Shown: positions 1 through 7,733 of the stretch, one piece after another
Position numbering within the stretch: the stretch's first letter is position 1
Layout of the letters: each line of letters opens with the position of its first letter
Origin: Candidatus Methylophosphatis roskildensis
GTDB taxonomy: Bacteria > Pseudomonadota > Gammaproteobacteria > Burkholderiales > Rhodocyclaceae
Assembly: GCA_016708905.1 (NCBI GenBank)
Contig: JADJEV010000004.1
Span: 372,001-436,000, forward strand
Reading direction: 5' to 3'
Length of the DNA: 64,000 nucleotides
Program-made: the position numbers and the translations under genes
Notes under the pieces: generated by a model
Told to the model about the DNA's origin: nothing
Database searches by the model: none
The model's input: the letters and a program-made list of their open reading frames with translations, nothing else

Positions 1-141
1 CAGGGCGATCCCTGCGACGACCTCAGGCGGGAACCGGGGCGCGAACGCGTCGAGTGGACCCTTGACGAAATCGCCGAGCATCGCCCCGAGCCGGCTCGCC
101 GGCTGCGGGCCGGCTAGCAGCGCGTGGGCCAGGTAATTCAC
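1..141 (-). CDS. acpH: ACP phosphodiesterase-like protein (DUF479), N-terminal part only
   Basis: The reverse strand from 141 to the window edge is open for 47 codons, starting at a GTG. It reads NYLAHALLAG, then LGAMLGDFVKG, then the start of a further helix. This is the N-terminal signature of the AcpH/DUF479 family, whose members begin with a similar M-N-x-L-A-H segment and a G-x-x-x-x-D-F-x-K/R-G loop. Family members remove the 4'-phosphopantetheine group from acyl carrier protein. The rest of the gene lies outside the window, so length and catalytic residues cannot be checked. The assignment rests on about 47 residues. Confidence 0.65.
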   Translation of the reverse strand, partial: MNYLAHALLAGPQPASRLGAMLGDFVKGPLDAFAPRFPPEVVAGIAL

Positions 142-187
142 AGCCGCGTTCCGCTCGACCAGTAAAGTGTAAGGAAACTTTGCCGGC

Positions 188-217
188 TTGGTGCACCGCA
201 GGCGGGCGGGCTATAGT
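188..217 (+). promoter_or_regulatory. Predicted sigma-70 promoter for the 295 gene
   Basis: TTGGTG (188-193) and TATAGT (212-217) are separated by 18 bases. They lie about 80 bases ahead of the first plus-strand gene, in the divergent gap between it and the acpH-like gene. The -10 box is good and the -35 box is moderate. Confidence 0.4.
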
Positions 218-294
218 GAAAACTGGCGCCGCCAGATAGTGATGCCAGCGATTGGCAAGGGGTGCTTCGTGGGGCGGCGGGCGCGGAGATAGTC

Positions 295-690
295 ATGAAA
301 TCGAAAATCATCACCTGGGTCTTGTGCCTGGTTGTGGCAGCGTTGGCTTCCGAGTCTGCGCTGGCGCGAGGCGGGCGCGGGGGGCATTGGGGTCATGGCG
401 GACACCGGCATGGTGGAGTGCATTGGGGCGTGGTCATCGGCGCGCCACTGGGCTTGGGCTGGTACAACCCGTATCCGTATTGGTCCAACCCGCCTCCGTA
501 CTGGTACAACCCGCCGGTCGTCGTGCAATCCGCTCCGCCAGTCTATATCGAACGGGAGGCGGCACCGGCGGCGGCCGACGACGACGCCTATTACTGGTAC
601 CACTGTGCCCGCCCCGAGGGCTACTACCCGTACATCAAGGACTGTCCGGGCGGCTGGAAGAAAGTGGTGCCGACCCCGCCGCAGAATTGA
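295..690 (+). CDS. Small secreted Gly/His/Tyr/Pro-rich protein
   Basis: A 131-residue protein with a clear Sec signal peptide: KSK, then a hydrophobic stretch, with cleavage after ALA near residue 24. The mature protein opens with a Gly/His-rich segment (residues 26-45) and continues with Tyr/Trp/Pro repeats such as WYNPYPYW and YWYNPP. It ends in a compact block with two cysteines (HCARPEGYYPYIKDCPGG). That C-terminal block is common in small proteobacterial exported proteins of unknown function. The start at 295 was chosen because it gives the signal peptide directly. The next gene begins 17 bases downstream and also encodes an envelope protein, so the two are probably co-transcribed. Function unknown. 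Confidence 0.75.
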   Translation: MKSKIITWVLCLVVAALASESALARGGRGGHWGHGGHRHGGVHWGVVIGAPLGLGWYNPYPYWSNPPPYWYNPPVVVQSAPPVYIEREAAPAAADDDAYYWYHCARPEGYYPYIKDCPGGWKKVVPTPPQN

Positions 691-707
691 CATTGAGAGA
701 TCGCATC

Positions 708-1193
708 ATGCCTGTACGCACAAGTCTGGTTGCCGCGCTGCTGCTCGCCGGCTGTACCACCATTCCAACTGGTCCGAGCATGCTGGTATTGCCGGGCACC
801 GGACGAAGCTTCGACGATTTCCGTGCCGACGAGATGTTGTGTCGGCAGTATGCGCAGGATCAGCTTTCCGGGATGACCGCCAACCAGGCCGCCGTCGATA
901 GCGGCGTCAAGAGCGCCGCGGTGGGTGCCTTGGTTGGCGCGGCGGCCGGTGCCGCGATCAATGGGGGCCGCGGCGCCGGGGTCGGCGCCGGGGCGGGCCT
1001 GTTGCTGGGAAGTGCGGCCGGCGCCGAGTCGGCCAACGTTTCGGGCTACGCCGCCCAACGGCGCTACGACAACGGCTACATCCAGTGCATGTATGCGCGC
1101 GGCCACCGCGTGCCGGTCAGCGGAAACTACACGCCGGAGAAGCCGCGGCCGGTCTTTTACCCGCCACCGCCACCACCGGGCTACGCCAAGTAA
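708..1193 (+). CDS. Glycine-zipper outer-membrane lipoprotein
   Basis: A 161-residue protein beginning with a lipoprotein signal, LLLAGCTT, with the lipobox cysteine near residue 16. The middle holds a glycine-zipper membrane segment (VGALVGAAAGAAINGG, then GAGVGAGAGLLLGSAAGA, about residues 70-105). The tail is Pro-rich and ends PPPPPPGYAK. This architecture matches small glycine-zipper lipoproteins (YMGG/SlyB-like), which sit in the outer membrane and are often linked to envelope stress. It follows the 295 gene closely, and a terminator sits just downstream. No specific function can be assigned. Confidence 0.75.
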   Translation: MPVRTSLVAALLLAGCTTIPTGPSMLVLPGTGRSFDDFRADEMLCRQYAQDQLSGMTANQAAVDSGVKSAAVGALVGAAAGAAINGGRGAGVGAGAGLLLGSAAGAESANVSGYAAQRRYDNGYIQCMYARGHRVPVSGNYTPEKPRPVFYPPPPPPGYAK

Positions 1194-1212
1194 GAAGCTG
1201 CAGCACGACCCA

Positions 1213-1237
1213 GACCGGGCTATTCCCGGCCTTTTTC
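1213..1237 (+). terminator. Rho-independent terminator after the lipoprotein gene
   Basis: A CCGGG/CCCGG stem with a short loop is followed by CCTTTTT. It lies 20 bases past the stop codon at 1193. Confidence 0.65.
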
Positions 1238-1566
1238 GCGCGGGCCGACTGGTGGCTCCAGTGTCCGATGATTGTCAGCCGGAACCAGAGGGAAATTCCT
1301 ATCGATGCCCTGGAACCCGCACCAGTGCTTGATCTCCGGGGCGCAAGCCGGAAGAGGTGCATGGATACTGGCTCTCCGGGCAGGCCGAATTTTTGGTGCT
1401 GGCGGCCGCCGGTGTGTTCAATTGCCCGCGCTTGGACTACCATCCACCCCTCGAACAAGCACTCGCGCTCGCCGCGGGTCATCGATGTCCCAATAAAATC
1501 CGGTTTCGCGCCGCGCGTTTTGCAACAACCATGACGCCGGCGTTTTTGCAGCGAAAAGGAGGGTTC
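1238..1566 (+). other. Intergenic leader of the oxidoreductase operon
   Basis: Together with the terminator this gap exceeds 300 bases. No credible gene was found: the ORFs crossing it lack ribosome-binding sites and are extensions or shadows of the neighbouring genes. A TAAAAT box at 1494-1499 could be a -10 element, but it has no matching -35. The only firm element is the AAGGAGG ribosome-binding site at 1556-1562. Confidence 0.4.
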
Positions 1567-2160
1567 ATGTTTCAGGTTCGGATTCACGGGCGTGGCGGTC
1601 AGGGGGTGGTGACCGGCGCCGAGATGCTCTCGATTGCCGCCTTTCTCGGCGGCAAGCATGCGCAGGCATTTCCCAGTTTCGGTTCCGAGCGGACCGGCGC
1701 GCCGGTCGTCGCCTTCTGTCGCATCGACGACAAGGAGCTTCGCCTGCGCGAGCCGATCATGGAGCCCGACGCGCTGATCATTCAGGATCCGACCTTGCTG
1801 CATCAGGTCGATGTATTCGCCGGCCTCAAGCGCGACGGCTACATCCTGATCAACACCCATCACAGCTTCGCCGAGATGGGCCTCGCCGATTTCGTGAAGG
1901 ACTTTCGCCACGAGCGGCTGCTGACCGTTCCGGCAACCGACATCGCCATGAAGCATGTCGGGCGTCCGGTGCCGAACGTGCCGCTGCTCGGCGCCTTTGC
2001 CGCGCTCGGCGGCCTGGTCACCATCGATGCCGTACATGAGGCGATCGGCCAGAAGTTCGAAGGCAAGCTGGCGCAGGGCAATGTCGCGGCCGCCGATGCG
2101 GCCTACCAGTTCGTGCTCGAAGAGAAAGAGGAGGCTGCGCGCCATGCTCAAGCAAACTGA
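1567..2160 (+). CDS. 2-oxoacid:acceptor oxidoreductase, gamma subunit
   Basis: A 197-residue protein of the pyruvate/2-ketoisovalerate ferredoxin oxidoreductase gamma family. The N-terminus carries the family hallmark RIHGRGGQGVVTGAEML, followed by FPSFGSERTGAPV. Its likely role is one domain of the TPP-dependent complex that oxidatively decarboxylates a 2-oxoacid to the acyl-CoA. The start at 1567 has a near-perfect AAGGAGG 4 bases upstream. The stop overlaps the alpha-subunit start by 17 bases, so translation is coupled. The gene order gamma-alpha-beta-NAD subunit resembles phenylglyoxylate dehydrogenase (Pad) clusters of aromatic-degrading Rhodocyclales, but sequence alone does not fix the substrate (pyruvate, phenylglyoxylate or a branched-chain oxoacid). 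Confidence 0.88.
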   Translation: MFQVRIHGRGGQGVVTGAEMLSIAAFLGGKHAQAFPSFGSERTGAPVVAFCRIDDKELRLREPIMEPDALIIQDPTLLHQVDVFAGLKRDGYILINTHHSFAEMGLADFVKDFRHERLLTVPATDIAMKHVGRPVPNVPLLGAFAALGGLVTIDAVHEAIGQKFEGKLAQGNVAAADAAYQFVLEEKEEAARHAQAN

Positions 2161-3397
2161 AGGCTCCCATGCCGTCGCCGAGGCCGTGGCGCTGTGCCGG
2201 CCGGACGTGATCTGCGCCTACCCGATCAGCCCGCAGACGCACATCGTCGAAGGGCTGGGCGAGATGGTGAAGGCGGGCGAAGTCAATAACTGCGAATTCA
2301 TCAACGTCGAATCCGAGTTTGCTGCGATGAGTGTGGCGATCGGTGCCTCGGCCGCAGGTGCCCGCTCCTATACCGCGACCGCCTCGCAGGGCCTGTTGTT
2401 CATGGCCGAAGCAGTGTACAACGCGTCCGGGCTCGGTCTGCCGATCGTGATGACGGTCGCCAACCGCGCGATCGGCGCCCCGATCAACATCTGGAACGAC
2501 CATTCCGACAGCATGTCGATGCGCGACGCCGGCTGGATCCAGTTGTTCGCCGAAACCAACCAGGAGGCGCTCGACCTGCACATCCAGGCCTTCAAATTGG
2601 GCGAGGAGCTGTCGCTGCCGGTGATGGTGTGCATGGACGGTTTCATCCTGACCCACGCCTACGAACGGGTGGACGTGCCGACCCAGGCGCAGGTCGACGC
2701 CTTCCTGCCGCCCTACGAGCCGCGCCAGGTTCTCGATCCAAGCGAGCCGGTGTCGATCGGCGCGATGGTCGGACCGGAGGCGTTCACCGAGGTGCGCTAT
2801 CTGGCCCATGCCAAGCAGATGCAGGCGCTCGAACTGATTCCGCAGATCGCCGCCGAGTTCAAGCAGACCTTCGGCCGCGACTCCGGCGGCCTGGTGCGCC
2901 CCTACCGCATCGAGGATGCGGAGACGGTGGTGGTCGCGCTCGGATCGCTGCTGGGAACGATCAAGGACACGGTGGACCGGTTGCGCGACGAGGGGCACAA
3001 GATCGGCGTGCTCGGCATCAACTCGTTCCGGCCGTTCCCGATTCCGGACATCCGCGATGCTCTGGAGAAGACACAGAGGATCGTGGTGGTCGAGAAGTGC
3101 TTTGCGGTGGGCATCGGCGGCATCGTCTCGCGCGATGTGCGGATGGCCTTGCGCAATCGCCCGCAACCGGTGTCCACCGTGGTTGCCGGACTGGGTGGGC
3201 GGGCGGTCACCGTCGCGTCGCTGCGCAAGATGCTGCTCGATGCGGCGGCCGACAAGCTCGAGCCACTCACCTTCCTCGATCTGGACTGGAGCATCGTCAA
3301 CAAGCAGCTCGAGCGCGATCGCCAGAAGCGCCGCTCGGGTCCGATCGCCGAAGCCGTCCTGCGCGACATCGGCGTCATTGCGGCGAAAATGGTTTGA
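2144..3397 (+). CDS. 2-oxoacid:acceptor oxidoreductase, alpha subunit
   Basis: A 417-residue PorA/PadG-type subunit. Residues 1-240 carry the pyrimidine-binding TPP domain (AYPISPQTHIVE, then NVESEFAAMSVAIGAS, then TATASQGLLFMAE). The C-terminal part is the transketolase-C-like domain (VVVALGSLLGTIKDTVD, then GVLGINSFRPFP). It works with the beta subunit to form the TPP active site. The ATG at 2144 is preceded by AGAGGAGG (2126-2133) inside the gamma gene. The ATG at 2144 was preferred to earlier in-frame ATGs because it has this ribosome-binding site and matches the usual length of about 400-420 residues. Confidence 0.88.
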   Translation: MLKQTEGSHAVAEAVALCRPDVICAYPISPQTHIVEGLGEMVKAGEVNNCEFINVESEFAAMSVAIGASAAGARSYTATASQGLLFMAEAVYNASGLGLPIVMTVANRAIGAPINIWNDHSDSMSMRDAGWIQLFAETNQEALDLHIQAFKLGEELSLPVMVCMDGFILTHAYERVDVPTQAQVDAFLPPYEPRQVLDPSEPVSIGAMVGPEAFTEVRYLAHAKQMQALELIPQIAAEFKQTFGRDSGGLVRPYRIEDAETVVVALGSLLGTIKDTVDRLRDEGHKIGVLGINSFRPFPIPDIRDALEKTQRIVVVEKCFAVGIGGIVSRDVRMALRNRPQPVSTVVAGLGGRAVTVASLRKMLLDAAADKLEPLTFLDLDWSIVNKQLERDRQKRRSGPIAEAVLRDIGVIAAKMV

Positions 3398-3411
3398 GGA
3401 GCGAAACCAAG

Positions 3412-4410
3412 ATGGATCAGACAGTCAAGTTCTACCAGACCGGCACCTTCACCGTCGGCAACCGGCTGCTCAGTGAGGAGAATCGCAGCGTTCAGGCGAA
3501 CATGCAGCGTACCAACTCGCTCAACTCCGGGCATCGGGCCTGCCAGGGCTGTGGTGAGGCGCTCGGTGCACGCTACGCGATCGACGCGGCGATGAACGCC
3601 TCCAACAACCAGTTGATCGCGGCCAACGCGACCGGCTGCCTCGAAGTGTTCTCCACGCCGTACCCGGAGACGTCATGGCAGATCCCGTGGATTCATTCGC
3701 TGTTCGGCAACACCGCTGCAGTGGCGACCGGCATTGCCGCGGCGCTCAAGGTCAAGGGCAGGCGCGACGTGCGGGTGGTCGCACAGGGCGGCGACGGCGG
3801 CACGACCGACATCGGTTTCGGCTGTCTCTCGGGCATGTTCGAACGCAACGACGACGTGCTCTACATCTGCTATGACAACGAGGCCTACATGAACACCGGC
3901 GTGCAGCGCTCGAGCGCCACGCCACCGGCGGCGCGTACGGCGACGACGATGCCGGTCGGCCCGGAGCCGGGCAACGTGTTCGGTCAGGGCAAGAGCGTGC
4001 CGCTGATCGCGATGGCGCACGGCATTCCCTACGTCGCCACCGCGACGGTCGCCGACCTGCGCGACCTCGAAGCCAAGGTCAAGCATGCGATGAGCCTGAA
4101 CGGGGCGCGCTACATTCACATTTTCGTGCCGTGTCCGCTGGGCTGGGGAGCGGCCTCGCACGACACGATAAGGCTTGCGCGTCTGGCCCGGGAGAGTGGC
4201 CTGTTCCCGGTGTTCGAGGCCGAGTTTGGTGAAGTGAAGAGCGTATCGAAGATCCGTCATCGCGTGCCGGTCGAGGAATACCTGAAGCCGCAGCGACGCT
4301 TTGCCCACCTGTTCGGGAAGAATCCCGCTTTCGAGACCATTGCGCGCATTCAGGCAACCGCCGATCGCAACATCCGCAAATTCGGTCTGCTCGAGGAGGC
4401 CGTATCATGA
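3412..4410 (+). CDS. 2-oxoacid:acceptor oxidoreductase, beta subunit
   Basis: A 332-residue PorB/PadI-type subunit that binds the diphosphate half of TPP. The TPP motif is GDGGTTDIGFG with the downstream NDDVLYICYDNEAYMNTG (about residues 128-165). The N-terminal SGHRACQGCGEALG supplies cysteines for a 4Fe-4S cluster, as in this family. It starts 14 bases after the alpha gene and overlaps the next gene by 4 bases (ATGA), so it belongs to the same operon. Confidence 0.88.
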   Translation: MDQTVKFYQTGTFTVGNRLLSEENRSVQANMQRTNSLNSGHRACQGCGEALGARYAIDAAMNASNNQLIAANATGCLEVFSTPYPETSWQIPWIHSLFGNTAAVATGIAAALKVKGRRDVRVVAQGGDGGTTDIGFGCLSGMFERNDDVLYICYDNEAYMNTGVQRSSATPPAARTATTMPVGPEPGNVFGQGKSVPLIAMAHGIPYVATATVADLRDLEAKVKHAMSLNGARYIHIFVPCPLGWGAASHDTIRLARLARESGLFPVFEAEFGEVKSVSKIRHRVPVEEYLKPQRRFAHLFGKNPAFETIARIQATADRNIRKFGLLEEAVS

Positions 4411-6035
4411 TGAAGAAGCCATTCGCAATCACGCTCGATGTCGGCTCTTCGCTGGCCAACCACACAGGTTCCTGGCGCACCGAACGGCCGGTCTATCTGG
4501 ATCGCCTGCCACCGTGCAACAACGCCTGCCCGGCGGGTGAGGACATCCAGGGCTGGCTGTTTCATGCCGAATCCGGCGATTACGAGCAGTCCTGGCGCAG
4601 CCTGGTCGAGAACAACCCGTTGCCGGCGGTGATGGGCCGGGTCTGCTACCACCCGTGTGAGGGCGCCTGCAATCGCGGCCAGATCGACTCCCCTGTGGGA
4701 ATTAACTCGGTCGAGCGCTTTCTCGGCGACGAGGCGATCAAGCGCGGCTGGAAGTTCGAACCGCCGGCTAAACAGTCGGGCAAGCAGGTGCTCGTCGTCG
4801 GCGCCGGTCCTTCGGGTCTGTCGGCGGCCTATCAACTCGCCCGCATGGGCCACAAGGTGACCATCCACGAGGCCGGGCCGCTTTCCGGCGGCATGATGCG
4901 GTTCGGTATCCCCAAGTACCGCCTGCCGCGCGACGTGCTCGATGCCGAGGTTCAGCGCATCGTCGAACTCGGTGTCACCATCAAGTACGACACCAAGGTC
5001 ACAGACATTCTCGAATCGATGAAGACCGGCAAGTTCGACGCCGCATTTCTGGCTGTCGGCGCCCACATCGGCAAGCGTACCTACATCCCCGCGGGCGACT
5101 CGGCCAAGATCCTCGACGCGGTGTCGGTGCTGCGCAGCATGGAGGGCGAAGACCAGCCGATGCTCGGCCGCCGCGTCATCGTCTATGGAGGCGGCAACAC
5201 CGCCCTGGACGTTGCGCGCACCGCCAAGCGCCTCGGCGCCACCGAAGCCATCATCGTCTATCGGCGCAACCGCGAGCGCATGCCGGCCCACGACTTCGAG
5301 GTCGAGGAGGCGCTCCAGGAAGGCGTCATGATCAAGTGGCTGTCTACGATCAAGCAGGCGGGTGACTCGAGCATCATGGTGGAGAAGATGGCGCTGGACG
5401 ACAAGGGCTGGCCGCAGCCGACCGGCGAGTTCGAGACGCTCGAGGCGGATTCGGTGGTGCTGGCGCTCGGCCAGGATGTCGATCTCTCGCTGCTCGATGC
5501 CGTGCCCGGCCTGGAGATCAAGGACGGGGTGGTGCAAGTCAGCAAGAACATGATGACCAGCCATGCCGGGATCTTCGCCGGCGGCGACATGGTGCCTTCC
5601 GAACGTACGGTGACCGTGGCGATCGGTCACGGCAAAAAGGCCGCGCGCAATATCGATGCGTGGCTGCGCGGTGCCAGCCACGAGCCAGCGCCGAAACACG
5701 AGGTTGCCGGCTTCGACAAACTCAACCCCTGGTATTACAGCGACGCGCCGAAGACCGTGCGCCCGGTGCTCGACATCATTCGTCGCCAATCGACGTTCGA
5801 GGAAGTCGTGGGCGGACTCGACGAAACCAATGCGCTGTACGAGGCCAGGCGCTGCCTGTCGTGCGGAAACTGCTTCGAGTGCGACAACTGCTACGGCGTA
5901 TGTCCTGACAACGCGGTGATCAAGCTCGGTCCGGGCAAGCGCTTCGAGTTCAACTACGACTACTGCAAGGGGTGTGGCATCTGTGTTTCGGAATGCCCGT
6001 GCGGTGCGATCAAGATGGTGCCGGAACAGATCTGA
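4407..6035 (+). CDS. GltD-like NAD(P)-binding flavoprotein fused to a 2x[4Fe-4S] ferredoxin domain
   Basis: A 542-residue electron-transfer subunit. The N-terminal Cys-rich helical domain (PPCNNACPAGEDIQGW, then CYHPCEGACNRG) and the FAD site (VLVVGAGPSGLSAAYQLA, about residues 130-147) are typical of the glutamate synthase small-subunit family. A second dinucleotide site, VIVYGGGNTALDVAR, follows at about 255-270. The C-terminal 70 residues are a ferredoxin domain with CLSCGNCFECDNCYGVCP and CKGCGICVSECPCG. It probably moves electrons from the oxidoreductase core to NAD(P)+. The separate PorD ferredoxin subunit is missing from the operon, and this C-terminal domain can replace it. Confidence 0.88.
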   Translation: MMKKPFAITLDVGSSLANHTGSWRTERPVYLDRLPPCNNACPAGEDIQGWLFHAESGDYEQSWRSLVENNPLPAVMGRVCYHPCEGACNRGQIDSPVGINSVERFLGDEAIKRGWKFEPPAKQSGKQVLVVGAGPSGLSAAYQLARMGHKVTIHEAGPLSGGMMRFGIPKYRLPRDVLDAEVQRIVELGVTIKYDTKVTDILESMKTGKFDAAFLAVGAHIGKRTYIPAGDSAKILDAVSVLRSMEGEDQPMLGRRVIVYGGGNTALDVARTAKRLGATEAIIVYRRNRERMPAHDFEVEEALQEGVMIKWLSTIKQAGDSSIMVEKMALDDKGWPQPTGEFETLEADSVVLALGQDVDLSLLDAVPGLEIKDGVVQVSKNMMTSHAGIFAGGDMVPSERTVTVAIGHGKKAARNIDAWLRGASHEPAPKHEVAGFDKLNPWYYSDAPKTVRPVLDIIRRQSTFEEVVGGLDETNALYEARRCLSCGNCFECDNCYGVCPDNAVIKLGPGKRFEFNYDYCKGCGICVSECPCGAIKMVPEQI

Positions 6036-6047
6036 CCAAGCAGGAAG

Positions 6048-6141
6048 AAAAAAGCCGCCCACGCTTTCGCGAGGGCGGCTAGAACCCCTTGCGTTGCAAG
6101 GAGGAGGTCAGCCGGAGCCGAACACCTTCAAGGCGTCCAAT
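6048..6141 (-). ncRNA. Predicted small RNA with an anti-Shine-Dalgarno tract
   Basis: On the minus strand a good promoter (6148-6176) is followed about 100 bases later by a strong intrinsic terminator. The terminator has stem AGCCGCCC/GGGCGGCT (6053-6060 and 6073-6080), with six T residues in the transcript at 6048-6053. The predicted transcript is about 94 nt and has no ORF. Its middle carries GACCTCCTCCTTGC, complementary to ribosome-binding sites, at the edge of a small hairpin CCTTGC-AAC-GCAAGG. Betaproteobacterial small RNAs with an exposed anti-SD element have been described as toxic when cloned in E. coli. The resemblance is to the general design; family membership was not tested. Confidence 0.55.
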
Positions 6142-6147
6142 GCTTGG

Positions 6148-6176
6148 ATTGTAGTCGGGAAAACGCCGCGGCTCAA
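6148..6176 (-). promoter_or_regulatory. Predicted sigma-70 promoter of the small RNA
   Basis: Read on the minus strand, TTGAGC (6176-6171) is followed after exactly 17 bases by TACAAT (6153-6148). This is the best promoter match seen in the window, and it drives only the region that ends at the terminator at 6048. Confidence 0.6.
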
Positions 6177-6327
6177 CACAAACCAGTAGTGGATTTCCCT
6201 GCTGTCGTCGTTTGCAGACGGTTCGCGGCCATGGCGCCGGAATGCCGCGGGCCTAAACGGCGTACATCGGTGCGGGGCTGGAAAAGCGGGAGATGGTAAA
6301 ATTCAAGCTTTTCCCGGGATCGAAGGC

Positions 6328-7230
6328 ATGACCGCTCGAAATGGCGCTACGGCCCGACTGATCGACGGCAACGCGCTGTCGCTCAAGTTGCGCGCCGGCT
6401 TTGCGGATCGAGCCCATCACCTAGCCGAACGGGGCGTCCGGCCGGGCCTGGCGGTGATTCTGGTGGGCGAGAATCCCGCTTCCGCGGTTTACGTTAGGAA
6501 CAAGGTTGCCGCCTGCGAAAAGGCCGGTATCCGGTCGCTGCGGTTTGACTATCCGGCCTCGATCGAGCCAACCGAAGTGTTCGCGCAGATTGAGGCACTC
6601 AACGCCGATCCGTCGGTGCACGGCATTCTGGTGCAGTTGCCCTTGCCGCCGCAGTTCAACTCCGAGGCAGTTCTCGACGCCATTTCGCCGGACAAGGACG
6701 TCGATGGTTTCCACGCGCAGAATGTTGGCCTGCTCGCGCAGGGAACGCCGGCTTTCGTGCCGTGCACACCCTACGGCGTGATGAAGATGCTCGAATCGGA
6801 GAACGTTCCGATCAAGGGTGCCGAGGCCGTGGTGGTCGGCCGCAGCAACATCGTCGGCAAACCAATGGGCCGCCTGCTGTTGCAGGCGGGGGCGACGATT
6901 ACCGTCTGCCATTCGCAAACCCGCGACCTGGCGTTTCATACGCGGCGTGCCGACATCCTGGTTGCCGCGATTGGCCGCCCGCGCATGATTACCGGTGACA
7001 TGATCAAGCCGGGAGGCGTGGTGATCGACGTCGGGATTAATCGACTTCCTGCCGAGCAGGGCGGCAAACTCTGCGGCGACGTGGACTTCGAGTCGGCGCG
7101 CCAAGTCGCCTCGCTAATCACGCCGGTGCCGGGTGGCGTCGGCCCGATGACCATCACCATGCTGCTCGCCAACACCCTTGAATCGGCCGAGCGCTTCGCC
7201 GGGCGATTCTCGGCCTGGGGCTCAGAATGA
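6328..7230 (+). CDS. folD: Bifunctional methylenetetrahydrofolate dehydrogenase/cyclohydrolase
   Basis: A 300-residue FolD. It interconverts methylene-, methenyl- and 10-formyl-tetrahydrofolate in the cytosol. The catalytic motif YVRNKVAACEKAGI (Tyr and Lys near 53 and 57) is present. So are the conserved GILVQLPLP, the DKDVDGFH substrate loop, the NADP-site GRSNIVGKP and the signature PGGVGPMTITMLL near the C-terminus. It opens a tight cluster with purE and purK, which fits the demand of purine synthesis for 10-formyl-THF. Its stop overlaps purE by 4 bases. The ribosome-binding site is weak (GAAGG). Confidence 0.95.
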   Translation: MTARNGATARLIDGNALSLKLRAGFADRAHHLAERGVRPGLAVILVGENPASAVYVRNKVAACEKAGIRSLRFDYPASIEPTEVFAQIEALNADPSVHGILVQLPLPPQFNSEAVLDAISPDKDVDGFHAQNVGLLAQGTPAFVPCTPYGVMKMLESENVPIKGAEAVVVGRSNIVGKPMGRLLLQAGATITVCHSQTRDLAFHTRRADILVAAIGRPRMITGDMIKPGGVVIDVGINRLPAEQGGKLCGDVDFESARQVASLITPVPGGVGPMTITMLLANTLESAERFAGRFSAWGSE

Positions 7231-7733
7231 ACGCGAAACCGGTCGACCCGCTGATCGGCATCGTCATGGGTTCGAATTCCGACTGGGCCACGATGAAGAT
7301 TGCGGCGCAGATGCTGGCGGATTTCGGCGTTCCGCACGAGACGCGGGTTGTTTCTGCGCATCGCACGCCGGATTTGCTGTTCGAATACGCGGAAACCGCA
7401 CGTCCGCGCGGTCTGCGGGCCATCATCGCGGGCGCCGGGGGTGCTGCGCACCTGCCGGGAATGCTGGCTTCCAAGACCACGCTGCCGGTGCTCGGCGTCC
7501 CGGTGCAGAGCAAGGCCTTGTCCGGACTGGATTCCCTGCTGTCCATCGTGCAGATGCCCAAGGGAATTCCGGTGGCGACCTTCGCGATCGGCGAGGCGGG
7601 TGCCGCGAATGCGGCCCTCTACGCGGTTGCGATGCTCGCCAACGAAGACGAAGATCTTGCCGCCAGGCTCACCGAGTTTCGTCTGCAGCAAACGCGCGCC
7701 GTGATGGACATGAAGCTTTCGGACCACGAATGA
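7227..7733 (+). CDS. purE: N5-carboxyaminoimidazole ribonucleotide mutase
   Basis: A 168-residue class I PurE, which converts N5-CAIR to CAIR in purine synthesis. The N-terminal GSNSDWATM phosphate-binding loop, the SAHRTP motif and GAGGAAHLPGM are all present. The ATG at 7227 overlaps the folD stop (ATGA), and the purK start overlaps the purE stop by 4 bases. The three genes are therefore translationally coupled. The presence of purK alongside supports the class I (N5-CAIR) reaction. Confidence 0.95.
   Translation: MNAKPVDPLIGIVMGSNSDWATMKIAAQMLADFGVPHETRVVSAHRTPDLLFEYAETARPRGLRAIIAGAGGAAHLPGMLASKTTLPVLGVPVQSKALSGLDSLLSIVQMPKGIPVATFAIGEAGAANAALYAVAMLANEDEDLAARLTEFRLQQTRAVMDMKLSDHE

Noticed and set aside
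1117..2151. 344-codon minus-strand open frame opposite the gamma subunit
   Set aside because: It shows no recognisable motif and no ribosome-binding site, and it crosses a terminator and the gene of known family on the other strand.
4350..6062. 570-codon minus-strand open frame opposite the GltD-like gene
   Set aside because: It is a shadow caused by high GC in third positions. The plus frame has all family motifs, and this one has none.
6053..6080. Hairpin AGCCGCCC/GGGCGGCT as a terminator of the oxidoreductase operon
   Set aside because: The run of T residues is on the minus-strand side only, so it fits the small RNA better than the plus-strand operon.
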